Positions 28,625-36,583 of a stretch of 64,000 nt of DNA are shown piece by piece. A program made the translations under genes and the position numbers. Within the stretch, counting starts at the first letter, position 1; the number at the start of each line of letters is the position of its first letter. The notes beneath the pieces were generated by a model. It worked only from the letters and a program-made list of their open reading frames with translations, was not told where the DNA came from and did no database searches. The stretch covers positions 434,001-498,000 of the forward strand of contig NZ_JARHTP010000004.1 in assembly GCF_029223485.1 (NCBI RefSeq), written 5' to 3'. The DNA comes from Streptomyces coacervatus. Lineage in GTDB: Bacteria > Actinomycetota > Actinomycetes > Streptomycetales > Streptomycetaceae.

Positions 28625-29431
28625 ATGAGCACCCTGACCTTCAAGGTCCTCGACCTGGACTTCCCGGCCGGCAGCAAGAACAAGACCGCCACCCTCGTCA
28701 CCGGCGAGAACGAAGCACTCCTGGTCGACGCCGCCTTCACCCGCGCCGACGGCCACCGGCTGGCCGCCGAGATCCTCGACTCGGGCAAGAAGCTGACCAC
28801 CGTCTTCGTCAGCCACGCCGACCCCGACTTTTACTTCGGCGCCGAGATCCTCGCCGACGCCTTCCCGGACGCGACGTTCGTCGCCACCCCGATCGTCATC
28901 GAGCACATCCAGCACTCCTACGAGGGCAAACTCAAGGCATGGGCCGGACTCGGCCCGAACCTGCCGACCCGTCTGGTCGACCTCACCCCGCTCACCGGCG
29001 ACCTCACCCTGGAGGGCCACCGCTTCGAGCTCAAGGGCGGCCCGGCCGGCCTGCCCGACCGCCACTACCTGTGGCAGGCCCAGCACCGCGCCCTCCTTGG
29101 CGGCGTGCTGCTCTTCCAGCAGGAGCACGTCTGGGTCGCCGACACCCCCACCCCGGGCGACCGCGCCTCCTGGATCGACCTGCTGGACGAAATGGCCGCC
29201 CTCAACCCCGAGTTGGTCGTCCCCGGCCACCGTCTGCCCGGCACCCCGGCGGACGCCTCCGCCATCGCCGCCACCCGCGACTACCTCCTGGCGTTCGAGG
29301 AGGAGCTCGGCAAGGCGGCCGACGGTGCCGCGCTGACCGAGGCGCTCGTCAAGCGCTACCCCGACAACGGCATGCTGATCGCCGCCCAGATCGGTGCGAA
29401 GGTCGCCAAGGGCGAGATGAAGTGGGGCTGA
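28625..29431 (+). CDS. MBL-fold metallo-hydrolase with an altered metal-binding motif
   Basis: A 268-residue protein. The N-terminal strand region TATLVTGENEALLVDAAFTR and the following helix are typical of the metallo-beta-lactamase fold. The motif normally reading HxHxDH is SHADPDFYFGAEIL, with Asp and Phe where metal-ligand His residues are expected. Later landmarks are QAQHRALLGGVLLFQQEHVW, VADTPTP and ELVVPGHRLPG, which retain Asp and His of the second metal site. Activity may therefore be altered or lost; some relatives keep this DPD variant. The ATG at 28625 has AAGGAG 6 bp upstream. The next gene starts 2 bp after its stop. Confidence 0.82.
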   Translation: MSTLTFKVLDLDFPAGSKNKTATLVTGENEALLVDAAFTRADGHRLAAEILDSGKKLTTVFVSHADPDFYFGAEILADAFPDATFVATPIVIEHIQHSYEGKLKAWAGLGPNLPTRLVDLTPLTGDLTLEGHRFELKGGPAGLPDRHYLWQAQHRALLGGVLLFQQEHVWVADTPTPGDRASWIDLLDEMAALNPELVVPGHRLPGTPADASAIAATRDYLLAFEEELGKAADGAALTEALVKRYPDNGMLIAAQIGAKVAKGEMKWG

Positions 29432-29433
29432 CC

Positions 29434-29844
29434 ATGGCCGAGTTCGCAATCTCCACCGCCCCCGCGGACGTCGTACGGCGTCAGTACCTGGCCTCGGCCG
29501 CCGGCGACCTGGAAGCCCTGCGGGCCACTCTCGCACCGGACGTGGAGTGGACGGAGATGGCCGGCTTCCCGCTCGCCGGTACCTACCGCACCCCGGACGG
29601 GGTGACCTCCAATGTCATGGAGAAGCTCGGCCAGGACTGGGACGGCTGGGCCGCCCACGACGACACCTACGTCGTCGACGGCGAGAACGTCGTCGTCCTC
29701 GCCCGCTACACCGCCGTCAACACGGCCACCGGTAAGCCGATCGACGTCCGCGTCGCCCACCACTTCGTCGTACGCAGCGGACTCATCGTGCGCTTCGAGC
29801 AGTTCGTCGACACGGCGCTCGTGCGGGAGGCCATGGCCGACTGA
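29434..29844 (+). CDS. NTF2-like (SnoaL-type) protein
   Basis: A 136-residue single-domain protein with the cone-shaped NTF2 fold: VVRRQYLASAAGDLEALRAT, LAPDVEWTEMAGFPLAGTYR, YVVDGENVVVLARYTAVNTA and HHFVVRSGLIVRFEQFVDTA. No signal peptide. It is the third gene of the MarR-linked operon, starting 2 bp after the MBL gene, so the two are translationally coupled. Members of this family act as isomerases, hydrolases or binding proteins; the role here is unknown. A hairpin terminator follows at 29853-29889. Confidence 0.88.
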   Translation: MAEFAISTAPADVVRRQYLASAAGDLEALRATLAPDVEWTEMAGFPLAGTYRTPDGVTSNVMEKLGQDWDGWAAHDDTYVVDGENVVVLARYTAVNTATGKPIDVRVAHHFVVRSGLIVRFEQFVDTALVREAMAD

Positions 29845-29852
29845 ACGGTTCC

Positions 29853-29889
29853 GGTTCCGGCGGCGGAGCAACTCCCCGCCGCCGGAACC
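29853..29889 (+). terminator. Hairpin terminator after the DsbA/MBL/NTF2 operon
   Basis: GGTTCCGGCGGCGG (29853-29866) and CCGCCGCCGGAACC (29876-29889) form a perfect 14-bp stem with a 9-base loop, 8 bp after the stop at 29844. Confidence 0.85.
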
Positions 29890-30053
29890 CCATCGTGGGG
29901 CGGTCAATCCAGGTACGGGAGCCATCGTGCTGGCGGTCGGTGACCAGATCGGCCACGGTGGTCTCGGCGGTGCCTTCACGTGTGTGTCAGCGGTCATGCA
30001 ATTCCTAGGCGGAGCCGGGCTTGTGCACGGCAGGGGTGCGCAGTGCTGACCCG

Positions 30054-31031
30054 TCATGCCCTGGGTGGTTGTTTGGACACTCCCGGTGGGTCGAGAGGAG
30101 CTAGTGTCTGGGCCCCGGGGAGTACTTCCCGCACGCAGGAAGTAAGGGCATGACCGACGCCGAGTTCAATGAACCGGCGGCGGCCGGGAGGCGCGAGCCG
30201 GGCGAACGCGTCGATCGGATAGGTGGGCTTCACCCACAGGTCCGCCAGAGCCTCGCCGAGTTTGTCGGCTGCGGTATAACACCGGCGCTTGGTCGATGAG
30301 TACACCGGCACTCGCAGCGGCTCTCGGTGGAGTTCCCCGATGAGGCCGAGGAAAAGGTCCCGGCACTTCTCCAAGGCGGGTTCATGCCCGCGCAGGGACA
30401 CGGGCAGCACCTTACGGCGAGGTCCGGCGAGCCCCATCAGGGCTGCCACAGCGTTTGTGGAGCCGCTGACGACGGTCTGCCGGGGCGTGTTCACACACGC
30501 GAGCCCGAGATCGTTCCGCCCCGTGCGGGCCAGGAGTGCCCGGGTCTCCTCCTCCCCGGCCTGGATGAGCACGATGGCCCCCCGGGTGTCAGGATTGCGG
30601 TAGACGTCGCTCAGCGCGCACACCAGGCGGGTCCCCTCGGCGGTGGTGAGCGCCCCGGCTGCTACCAGGGCGGCGAACTCGCCGAGGCTCTGCGACACGA
30701 TCAGCGACGGCATGGTGCCCGCCCGGGCGAGGATCCGGGACAGGACCACCGACGCGGCGAACTGCGCCAGCAGACTCGTCCCGTGCGGTGCTGCGGCGGC
30801 CGCTCTGCGGCCCAGGAGGACTTCCTGGATTGCGCCGGGTGCCCGGTAGCCGTACCCGGCCGCGGTTTCCGTGATCTCCTCGAGCGCCTCGCCCGCCTCA
30901 TCCCATGATCCGGGCGGGAGGGCACCGTTCGTGCCGTCGTAGAGGCTGGCCAGGGCGCCGGTGGGGTCGGTGCCTTGCCCGGCAGCGAGGAACACCGCTT
31001 TGTGGTCCGGGACGTGCGGGAAGCTGTCCAT
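30054..31031 (-). CDS. Acyltransferase-domain protein (FabD/malonyl-CoA:ACP transacylase-like)
   Basis: A 325-residue stand-alone acyltransferase-like protein. VFLAAGQGTDPTG replaces the usual FxFPGQGxQ start. The nucleophile elbow is IVSQSLGEFAALVAAGAL with Ser115, where most family members have GHSxGE; the His before the Ser is Gln here. Later landmarks are ACVNTPRQTVVSG (NxPxQxVxSG), the likely catalytic His216 in SLRGHEPALEKC, and FIELGVGHALTS. Such proteins move acyl units between CoA and ACP. Its ATG overlaps the stop of the lipocalin-like gene by one base (TGATG), making it the last gene of the ccr operon. It may load the product of Ccr or KASIII onto a carrier, or act as an editing thioesterase. 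Confidence 0.85.
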   Translation of the reverse strand: MDSFPHVPDHKAVFLAAGQGTDPTGALASLYDGTNGALPPGSWDEAGEALEEITETAAGYGYRAPGAIQEVLLGRRAAAAAPHGTSLLAQFAASVVLSRILARAGTMPSLIVSQSLGEFAALVAAGALTTAEGTRLVCALSDVYRNPDTRGAIVLIQAGEEETRALLARTGRNDLGLACVNTPRQTVVSGSTNAVAALMGLAGPRRKVLPVSLRGHEPALEKCRDLFLGLIGELHREPLRVPVYSSTKRRCYTAADKLGEALADLWVKPTYPIDAFARLAPPGRRRFIELGVGHALTSCVREVLPGAQTLAPLDPPGVSKQPPRA

Positions 31032-31408
31032 CAGCGGTCCGGCCGATTCCACACGGCCGTCATCGCGGGGAAGCCGTTCGCTGGTTCGGCGCGCAGGATC
31101 AGCAGACCATCTTGAAACTCCACTGTGCGGGAGAATTCGGCTCCCTCCCATTGGGGGGTGCTGCCGACCGTCGTGTGGTGGATGACCTGTTGGCCGTGGA
31201 GCTCGTACCATCCCGCGTAGCCGACGTATCCGTCCGAGCCGCCGATCTGAGCGGACAGCCAGCCGTCCATGGTGTAGATGAGCTGGCCGTGGGCGTCCGC
31301 GCCGAGCGGATGGGTGATCTCGCCCTTTGCGGTGCCGGTCAGGGTCAGCAACTGCCAAGTACCGGCGAGGAGAAGCGGGTCGACCGGCTGCTTCGCGGAT
31401 TTGTCCAT
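31031..31408 (-). CDS. Lipocalin-like domain protein
   Basis: A 125-residue beta-barrel protein of the small bacterial Lipocalin_5-like group: LLLAGTWQLLTLTG, LGADAHGQLIYTMDGWLSAQ, YAGWYELHGQQVIHHTTVGS and RTVEFQDGLLILRAEP. No signal peptide, so probably cytoplasmic. The ATG at 31408 has AAGGA upstream; the frame is open to 31486 but similarity starts here. It lies between the KASIII-like and acyltransferase genes, 52 bp after the former and one-base-overlapping the latter. Such small barrels in biosynthetic operons may bind or isomerise hydrophobic intermediates; the function here is unknown. Confidence 0.8.
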   Translation of the reverse strand: MDKSAKQPVDPLLLAGTWQLLTLTGTAKGEITHPLGADAHGQLIYTMDGWLSAQIGGSDGYVGYAGWYELHGQQVIHHTTVGSTPQWEGAEFSRTVEFQDGLLILRAEPANGFPAMTAVWNRPDR

Positions 31409-31460
31409 GCTGGGTGTCCTTCGTGCCGGGACGGACGAGGGTAGGGATGGCATGGGCCGG

Positions 31461-32516
31461 TCACCACCAGGTGAGGGCGACGGCACCGACCGTGATGCCT
31501 CCGCCGGCCCCGGCGAACAAGACCTTCTCGCCGCGGCGCAGCGGCGCGACGTGGTTCATGTGGTGCAGCGTCAGCGGCATGGATCCGCATCCGGTGTTGC
31601 CGTACAGGTTGCCGGTCACGCCGACCCGGTCGGCGTCGATGCCCAGAACGTCGGCGACTTCCTGCAGCATCACCGGGTTGCCCTGGTGGAACACGAACCG
31701 GTCGATGTCAGCGAGCCTCCACCCGGCCTCGCCGGCTGCCTGCCGGGTGAGGGCGGTGACCTTCTCGACGAACACCCGGCGTACGACCTTGCCGTTCATG
31801 TGGATCTTGTCCCGGTGTGCTTCGAGGACCTCGGGCGTGAGCGGTTCGCGGGTGCCGCCGGCGAAGATGCCCACCTCGTCGTGGAACTCGCTGTAGGCGG
31901 CCAGCGACATGCTCTGGATGCCATAACCGTCGGGGACGGGGCCGACCGTCACGGCGCCTGCGCCGTCGCCGAACAGGGCGACGGTGGCGCGGTGAGAACG
32001 GTTGACGTACTTCGAGTACTGGTCGGCTCCGACGAGGAGGATGTTCTGCACGGTCGGCAGGGTGCTGATGAGGCCGCGGGCCACCGCAAGGCCATACACA
32101 AAGCCGCCGCAGGCGGCGTTGAGATCGAAGGCCATGCCGTCACCGTCGAGCCCCAAGCGGGCCTGCAGGGCCGTCGCGGTGGGCGGGGTGACCTGATCCG
32201 GGGTGGACGTGGCGAGGATCAGCGCGTCGATCGGCCCGGCCGCGCCCTGCAGGGCTTCGCGGGCGGCCGGCTCGCACATGGCCGAGGTGGACTCGCTGAC
32301 AGCGGCGATGCGGCGCTCCGTGATACCGGTCGCAACGGCAACCCACTCAGGATCTGCCGACGCCCAGTCGGCGACCATCTGGTTCGTGACCACTCCACCC
32401 GGTACATAGGCACCCAGCGAACGGATGCCGACAGATACAGGTTCGGGTTTCCTGTCTGCCACGACGACAGCGTCGGCGGTGGGGCCGATGTTCGGCTGGT
32501 AGGGGGTATTCGTCAT
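31461..32516 (-). CDS. Beta-ketoacyl synthase III-like enzyme (KASIII/FabH family)
   Basis: A 351-residue thiolase-fold enzyme. The catalytic triad is visible as Cys136 (NAACGGFVYGL), His277 (FHQGNPVML, where FabH usually has HQAN) and Asn307 (GNLYGNTGCGSMPL). Other landmarks are WVAVATGITERRIA, ATSTPDQVTPPTATALQARL, LLVGADQYSKY and VALFGDGAGAV. KASIII enzymes condense an acyl-CoA starter with malonyl-ACP or use other acyl acceptors; the triad changes suggest a specialised role. The ATG overlaps the stop of ccr by four bases (ATGA). Together with Ccr it could build a chain-extended enoyl-CoA that Ccr then reductively carboxylates. Confidence 0.9.
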   Translation of the reverse strand: MTNTPYQPNIGPTADAVVVADRKPEPVSVGIRSLGAYVPGGVVTNQMVADWASADPEWVAVATGITERRIAAVSESTSAMCEPAAREALQGAAGPIDALILATSTPDQVTPPTATALQARLGLDGDGMAFDLNAACGGFVYGLAVARGLISTLPTVQNILLVGADQYSKYVNRSHRATVALFGDGAGAVTVGPVPDGYGIQSMSLAAYSEFHDEVGIFAGGTREPLTPEVLEAHRDKIHMNGKVVRRVFVEKVTALTRQAAGEAGWRLADIDRFVFHQGNPVMLQEVADVLGIDADRVGVTGNLYGNTGCGSMPLTLHHMNHVAPLRRGEKVLFAGAGGGITVGAVALTWW

Positions 32517-33871
32517 GAGAGTTCGTCATCCTGACCGTTCAGACGGTAGCGGCTGATGGCCTTGATGTGCGTAGCGCGCATCTCCTCGTCGCGTACGCCC
32601 ATCCCCTCACGCGGGGCGAGCGTCAGGATCCCGACTTTGCCCCGATGCTGGTTGGTGAGGATTTGGTATGCGGCGTGGCCGGTCTTTTCGAGGGGGTAGA
32701 CCTTGGACAGGGTGGGATGGATCTTGCCCTTGGCGATCAGGCGGTTGGCCTCCCACGCCTCGCGGTAGTTGGCGAAGTGCGAGCCGATGATGCGCTTCAG
32801 GGACATCCACAGGTAGCGGTTGTCGAACTCGTGCAGGTAGCCGGACGTCGAGGCGCAGGTGACGATCGTGCCGCCCTTGCGCGTGACGTACACCGAGGCG
32901 CCGAAGGTCTCGCGGCCCGGGTGCTCGAAGACGATGTCCACGTCCTCGCCGCCGGTGAGCTCGCGAATGCGGTTGCCGAACCGCTTCCACTCACGCGGAT
33001 CCTGGGTGTGCTGGTCCTTCCAGAACTTGTAATCCTCGGCGGTGCGGTTGATGATCGCGGTCACGCCCATCTTCCGGCAGATATCGGCCTTCTGCTCGCT
33101 GCCGACGACGCAGATGGGGTTGGCGCCGCCGGCCAGGGCGAACTGGGTAGCATACGAGCCGAGTCCGCCGGACGCGCCCCAGATCAGCACGTTGTCGCCC
33201 TGCTTCATGGCGGCGCCGTTGCGAGAGACGAGCTGGCGGTAGGCGGTGGAGTTGACCAGGCCCGGCGCCGCGGCCTCCTCCCAGCTCAAGTGGGCGGGCT
33301 TGGGCATGAGCTGGTTGGACTTGACCAGGGCGATCTCCGCCAGGCCGCCGAAGTTGGTCTCGAAGCCCCAGATGCGCTGCTCGGGGTCGAGCATCGTGTC
33401 GTTGTGCCCGTCAGCGGACTCCAGCTCCACGGACAGGCAGTGCGCGACGACTTCGTCGCCGGGCTTCCAGACGCTCACGCCCACTCCCGTGCGCAGGACA
33501 ACGCCGGCGAGGTCGGAGCCGATGATGTGGTAAGGCAGGTCGTGCCGCTTGGTGAGCTCGCTGAGCTTGCCATACCGCTCAAGAAATCCGAAGGTGGGCA
33601 GCGGCTCGAAGATGGAGGCCCACACCGAGTTGTAGTTCACCGAGGAGGCCATCACGGCCACCAGGGCCTCGCCCGGACCGATTTCAGGAAGGGGCACCTC
33701 GTCGAGGTGGATCGACTCGCGCGGGTCCTTCTCGCGGGGCCCCAGCCCGGCGAACATATCCGTCTCGTCCTTGTGCACGGTGATCGCGCGGAACGAGTCG
33801 GGCAGGGGAACTTCTGCGAAGTCGGCGGACGTGGCATCCGGCGACTGGATCGCGTCCAGGATTTCCTTCAC
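32513..33871 (-). CDS. ccr: Crotonyl-CoA carboxylase/reductase
   Basis: A 452-residue medium-chain dehydrogenase/reductase. It uses NADPH to reduce and carboxylate a 2-enoyl-CoA, giving ethylmalonyl-CoA from crotonyl-CoA or longer alkylmalonyl-CoAs. The cofactor site is LIWGASGGLGSYATQFALAG. The CO2-binding residues known from the Kitasatospora setae enzyme fall at exactly the same numbers here: Asn81 (SSVNYNSVWAS), Phe170 and Glu171 (WGFETNFGG) and His365 (IIGSHFANYREAW). This supports both the function and the GTG start at 33871; the frame is open to 34129 without similarity. First gene of a four-gene operon with KASIII, lipocalin-like and acyltransferase-like genes. Confidence 0.93.
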   Translation of the reverse strand: MKEILDAIQSPDATSADFAEVPLPDSFRAITVHKDETDMFAGLGPREKDPRESIHLDEVPLPEIGPGEALVAVMASSVNYNSVWASIFEPLPTFGFLERYGKLSELTKRHDLPYHIIGSDLAGVVLRTGVGVSVWKPGDEVVAHCLSVELESADGHNDTMLDPEQRIWGFETNFGGLAEIALVKSNQLMPKPAHLSWEEAAAPGLVNSTAYRQLVSRNGAAMKQGDNVLIWGASGGLGSYATQFALAGGANPICVVGSEQKADICRKMGVTAIINRTAEDYKFWKDQHTQDPREWKRFGNRIRELTGGEDVDIVFEHPGRETFGASVYVTRKGGTIVTCASTSGYLHEFDNRYLWMSLKRIIGSHFANYREAWEANRLIAKGKIHPTLSKVYPLEKTGHAAYQILTNQHRGKVGILTLAPREGMGVRDEEMRATHIKAISRYRLNGQDDELS

Positions 33872-34359
33872 GGCGCGATGTCCTTCTACATCGTGACGGC
33901 CCCGGTGATGGCCACCATGTCTCTCTGGGCTTTGGCCAGCCCGTCCGCGTGCGACAAGGCAGCAGAGGGGTGCGGATCCTCCACCGTGTCCCGGACCCCT
34001 GACCGTCTCCGGCAGCCCTGCCGCCTGCATCCTCATCCCGGATCCCCGCTTGTGGCTTGTACCCGCCGATCCGCCGATCCGCCGATCCGCCGGCAGCAGA
34101 CCACCGGTGAATTGTGTGCCCGAGAGCACCCATCACCCGTACACACTTCAACATCCCCTGAACCCGCCACCGCGACCCTCGCCCGAAGAGGGCACACGAG
34201 GCAGAGCCAGACAGGACACATGGCAGCGGCACAATCCGCGCTCCGGCGCATGCTCCGGAGCGGGACACACGCCCAGGGCCACTGGCCGCGCCCGACCGCG
34301 AACTCACCAACCCGTACGGCCCGGAACCATCCCGCTCGCGAGCCCCTCTCTCTGGCTCC
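33872..34359. other. Non-coding stretch upstream of ccr, with a short tandem repeat
   Basis: About 490 bp with no convincing gene on either strand. It must hold the ccr promoter; I cannot assign -10/-35 boxes. It contains three copies of GCCGATCC at 34065-34088 plus a partial fourth. GCGCTCCGGCGCATGCTCCG near 34240-34258 can fold back loosely. The right part abuts the transposase stub and may be transposon-derived. Confidence 0.5.
34065..34092. repeat. Short tandem repeat (GCCGATCC)x3
   Basis: Three perfect 8-bp copies followed by GCCG, in the non-coding stretch upstream of ccr. Probably a slippage repeat; a regulatory role is possible but unsupported. Confidence 0.7.
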
Positions 34360-34765
34360 TCAGGCCCGGTCCGGGCGTCGAGGCTGCGGTGGCCGGTGGC
34401 CGGCAGGATCGAGCTTGGCGAGCTCGGTGTCGACCTCGACGTTGATCGTGCCGAAGAAGTTCACGTTCTCGCTGTGGGCCGGGGAGATGTGCGCCAGCAG
34501 CTCGTCGTCGACCGCGCGGCCCTCGGCGCGCATCTGGGCGATGGCCAAGCAGTAGTACTCCATGGTCCAGGTCACCACTGAGTTGGTCAGCAGCGTCAGG
34601 CACCACGCCTGCTCGGTCTGCGCGGCCAGGTGACGGTGCCGGATCGCGCCTTCGTGCGCGTACTGCAGGCTGCGGCGCAGCGAGTGCGGGGATTCGCCCT
34701 TGTTGAGCTGCCGGGCGATCTTCCTGCGGTAGGTCTCGTCGCAGCGCGAGGCGGGCCTCGGTCGG
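34360..34765 (-). pseudogene. Tn3-family transposase, C-terminal remnant
   Basis: The minus-strand frame reads DETYRRKIARQLNKGESPHS, LRRSLQYAHEGAIRHRHLAA, QTEQAWCLTLLTNSVVTWTM, EYYCLAIAQMRAEG, ELLAHISPAHSENVNFFGTI and NVEVDTELAKLDP. This is the conserved end of the DDE transposase of Tn3-family elements ('LNKGExxHxLRRxxxxAxxGxxRxR...NxxxxWxxxY...HISPxxxEHVNxxG'). Full proteins have ~1000 residues. Everything upstream is missing or out of frame, and no Tn3 terminal inverted repeat is evident. It lies beside the ccr operon, suggesting past transposon activity at this border. Confidence 0.78.
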
Positions 34766-34846
34766 CTTGCCGACCAGCTCCCTGGTCAGCGATATCCGTT
34801 GTCTCTGCAGCCATTACTACGGCAACGCCCAGCAGGGAGAACACGC

Positions 34847-34946
34847 ATGCCCACCCAGAACGGCCCCGACCGTGCCCTGGACGACACGGGCACGGACCCC
34901 GACGCCCTCTCCCGGACCGACTGCATCGAGAGGCTCGCCGATCAGC
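34847..34946 (+). other. Possible N-terminal remnant of an unknown protein
   Basis: An ATG at 34847 with AGGGA 9 bp upstream opens MPTQNGPDRALDDTGTDPDA and then LSRTDCIERLADQLS, which looks protein-like (an ordered Leu/Ile pattern). After about 34946 the frame runs antisense through the GH43 gene and loses sense. It may be a start region cut off by rearrangement. Low certainty. Confidence 0.25.
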
Positions 34947-36335
34947 TCAGCCCCAGGCAGTCACCGGCACGAACGAACCGTCCTGCCGGAACAGATCCGT
35001 CCCGGCCGTCGCGTCCACCCGCAGTTGGTAGTTGTAGTGCCGCAGGTAGTACCCGGGATAGTTGTACGACTCCCAGCGGATCGAGCCCGATGCCGTGCCC
35101 GTCCTGGCGATGAACGTCGCGTCCTTCGCGAACGTCGACGTCCCGTCGTTCGCGTCGAAGCGGCCCCGGAAGTCGTAGTGGCGCAGGTAATTGCCCGACG
35201 CATCCCTGAAGGAGAAGCCGTTCGAGTCGGCGAGACCCGCAACGACCGTGAAGGTGGACGCCGTCTTCTCCGCGCTTGTGCTGGAGCTGGTCACGACCGG
35301 GAGGTTGAGCAGGGAGGACTGCTCCTGCCAGTAGCGGGTCGTGTAATTCGCCGACTGGAAGGAGCGCGTGACGTTCTTGGTGAGGGTCGGGCCGCCCGAC
35401 ACCGTCTCCTTGATGACCGTGAAGTGGCGTGCCGTGCCGGAGATCGACGGGAGTGCCTTCGGAGTGGTCCAGGTCGCGAACGTGTCGTAGCTGTCGCTGT
35501 AGTAGTAGTTGCCGTCGCCGTAGCCGTCGAAGAAGATGCGCCAGCCGCCGTTGTCGAGCTGGATCACGGACGGGCCCTCGCGGTAGCTGCCCCAGCCGGC
35601 CCAGTCGCCGGTCTTCGTGATCGTGTACGGGCCGGTGAGGCTCGACGCGGTGCCGTACTCGATGTACTTGGCCGTCTCGTTCTTCGTGAACGCGTGGTAC
35701 GTCGAGCCGACCTTCACGATGTATGTGTCGATGTGGTTCGAGCCGATGCCGGACAGGGCTACCGGTGAACTCCACGCCGTGAGCGCGGAGTTGGTTGCCT
35801 TCAGGACGTACGGCGTGAAGATCCACTCATCGCTGGTGAGCGAGCAGGACACTATGACGTTGACGCTGCCGTCGCTGTCGACGAACCACTCCGGCGCCCA
35901 CGCCCGGGACAGGTTGGTGATCGGGACCGTGTAGTCGTACAGGAACGTCCAGTTGACCCGGTCGGAGCTGCGGGCGAAGCCGATGGTCGTGCTGACGTCC
36001 TGCCAGGTGTGCGTGGTGTAGGTGAGGTAGTAGTAGCCGTCCGTGTGCTTGAAGACGCTTGCGTCGCGGATTCTGTTGCTGGGCGGGGTGTAGGCCGAGG
36101 CCTGGACGAGGCGGAAGTCGGTTGCGTCGTCGGACTGGTAGACGTTGACCGTGCCGTCGTTGCTGTTGAGGAACGGGACGATGGTGTAGCGGGTGGCGGA
36201 GCCGCTCGCCGGAGCGGCGGCCGATGCCGTGCCGAGCAGGCCGGGCAGTTCGCCCAGTACGAGCGCCGAGGCGGGCAGGGCGGCCATCGCGCGCAGGAGG
36301 GCGCGGCGGGACGGGGCGGGGGGTCGAGTGCTCAC
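34947..36335 (-). CDS. Secreted GH43-like glycosidase with AbfB arabinose-binding domain
   Basis: A 462-residue protein. The N-terminus has a Tat-like signal (PSRRALLRAMAALPASALVL, cleavage near ASA-AA). Residues ~45-310 form a five-bladed propeller of the GH43 type: NRIRDASVFKHTDGYYYLTY, IGFARSSDRVNWTFL, WAPEWFVDSDGSVNVIVSCS, SGIGSNHIDTYIVKVGSTYH, AFTKNETAKYIEYGTASS and YREGPSVIQLDNGGWRIFFD. The last ~140 residues are an AbfB (CBM42) domain, with two visible YLRHYDF/YLRHYNY repeats. It probably acts on arabinan or arabinoxylan side chains outside the cell. The GTG at 36335 has AAGGAG upstream; the frame is open to 36386 without a signal. Confidence 0.88.
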   Translation of the reverse strand: MSTRPPAPSRRALLRAMAALPASALVLGELPGLLGTASAAAPASGSATRYTIVPFLNSNDGTVNVYQSDDATDFRLVQASAYTPPSNRIRDASVFKHTDGYYYLTYTTHTWQDVSTTIGFARSSDRVNWTFLYDYTVPITNLSRAWAPEWFVDSDGSVNVIVSCSLTSDEWIFTPYVLKATNSALTAWSSPVALSGIGSNHIDTYIVKVGSTYHAFTKNETAKYIEYGTASSLTGPYTITKTGDWAGWGSYREGPSVIQLDNGGWRIFFDGYGDGNYYYSDSYDTFATWTTPKALPSISGTARHFTVIKETVSGGPTLTKNVTRSFQSANYTTRYWQEQSSLLNLPVVTSSSTSAEKTASTFTVVAGLADSNGFSFRDASGNYLRHYDFRGRFDANDGTSTFAKDATFIARTGTASGSIRWESYNYPGYYLRHYNYQLRVDATAGTDLFRQDGSFVPVTAWG

Positions 36336-36583
36336 GTGCGGCTCCTTGGTCCAACCGAAAACCGTGATGTCCGGAATATCGAACACAGTTCGGCAAGTCG
36401 GTCAGAAGGTAAAGGTGAGGCCTGTGTGCGTCAATGGTTTGAGCAGGGCTGGATGACGCCTGTGTGACGACTGTGTTCCCGTCGAACTGCCGCCGGGGGT
36501 AAGGATGTTCGAGATTCCGTACCGCGGGAGACGGTCAGACGTTACCGTTCAGTAGACAATGCCGTCCCGGAGAGGTGTCCCGT

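Noticed and set aside
34065..34092. Short direct repeats considered as a CRISPR array
   Set aside because: The 8-bp units are contiguous without spacers and no cas genes are present anywhere in the window.
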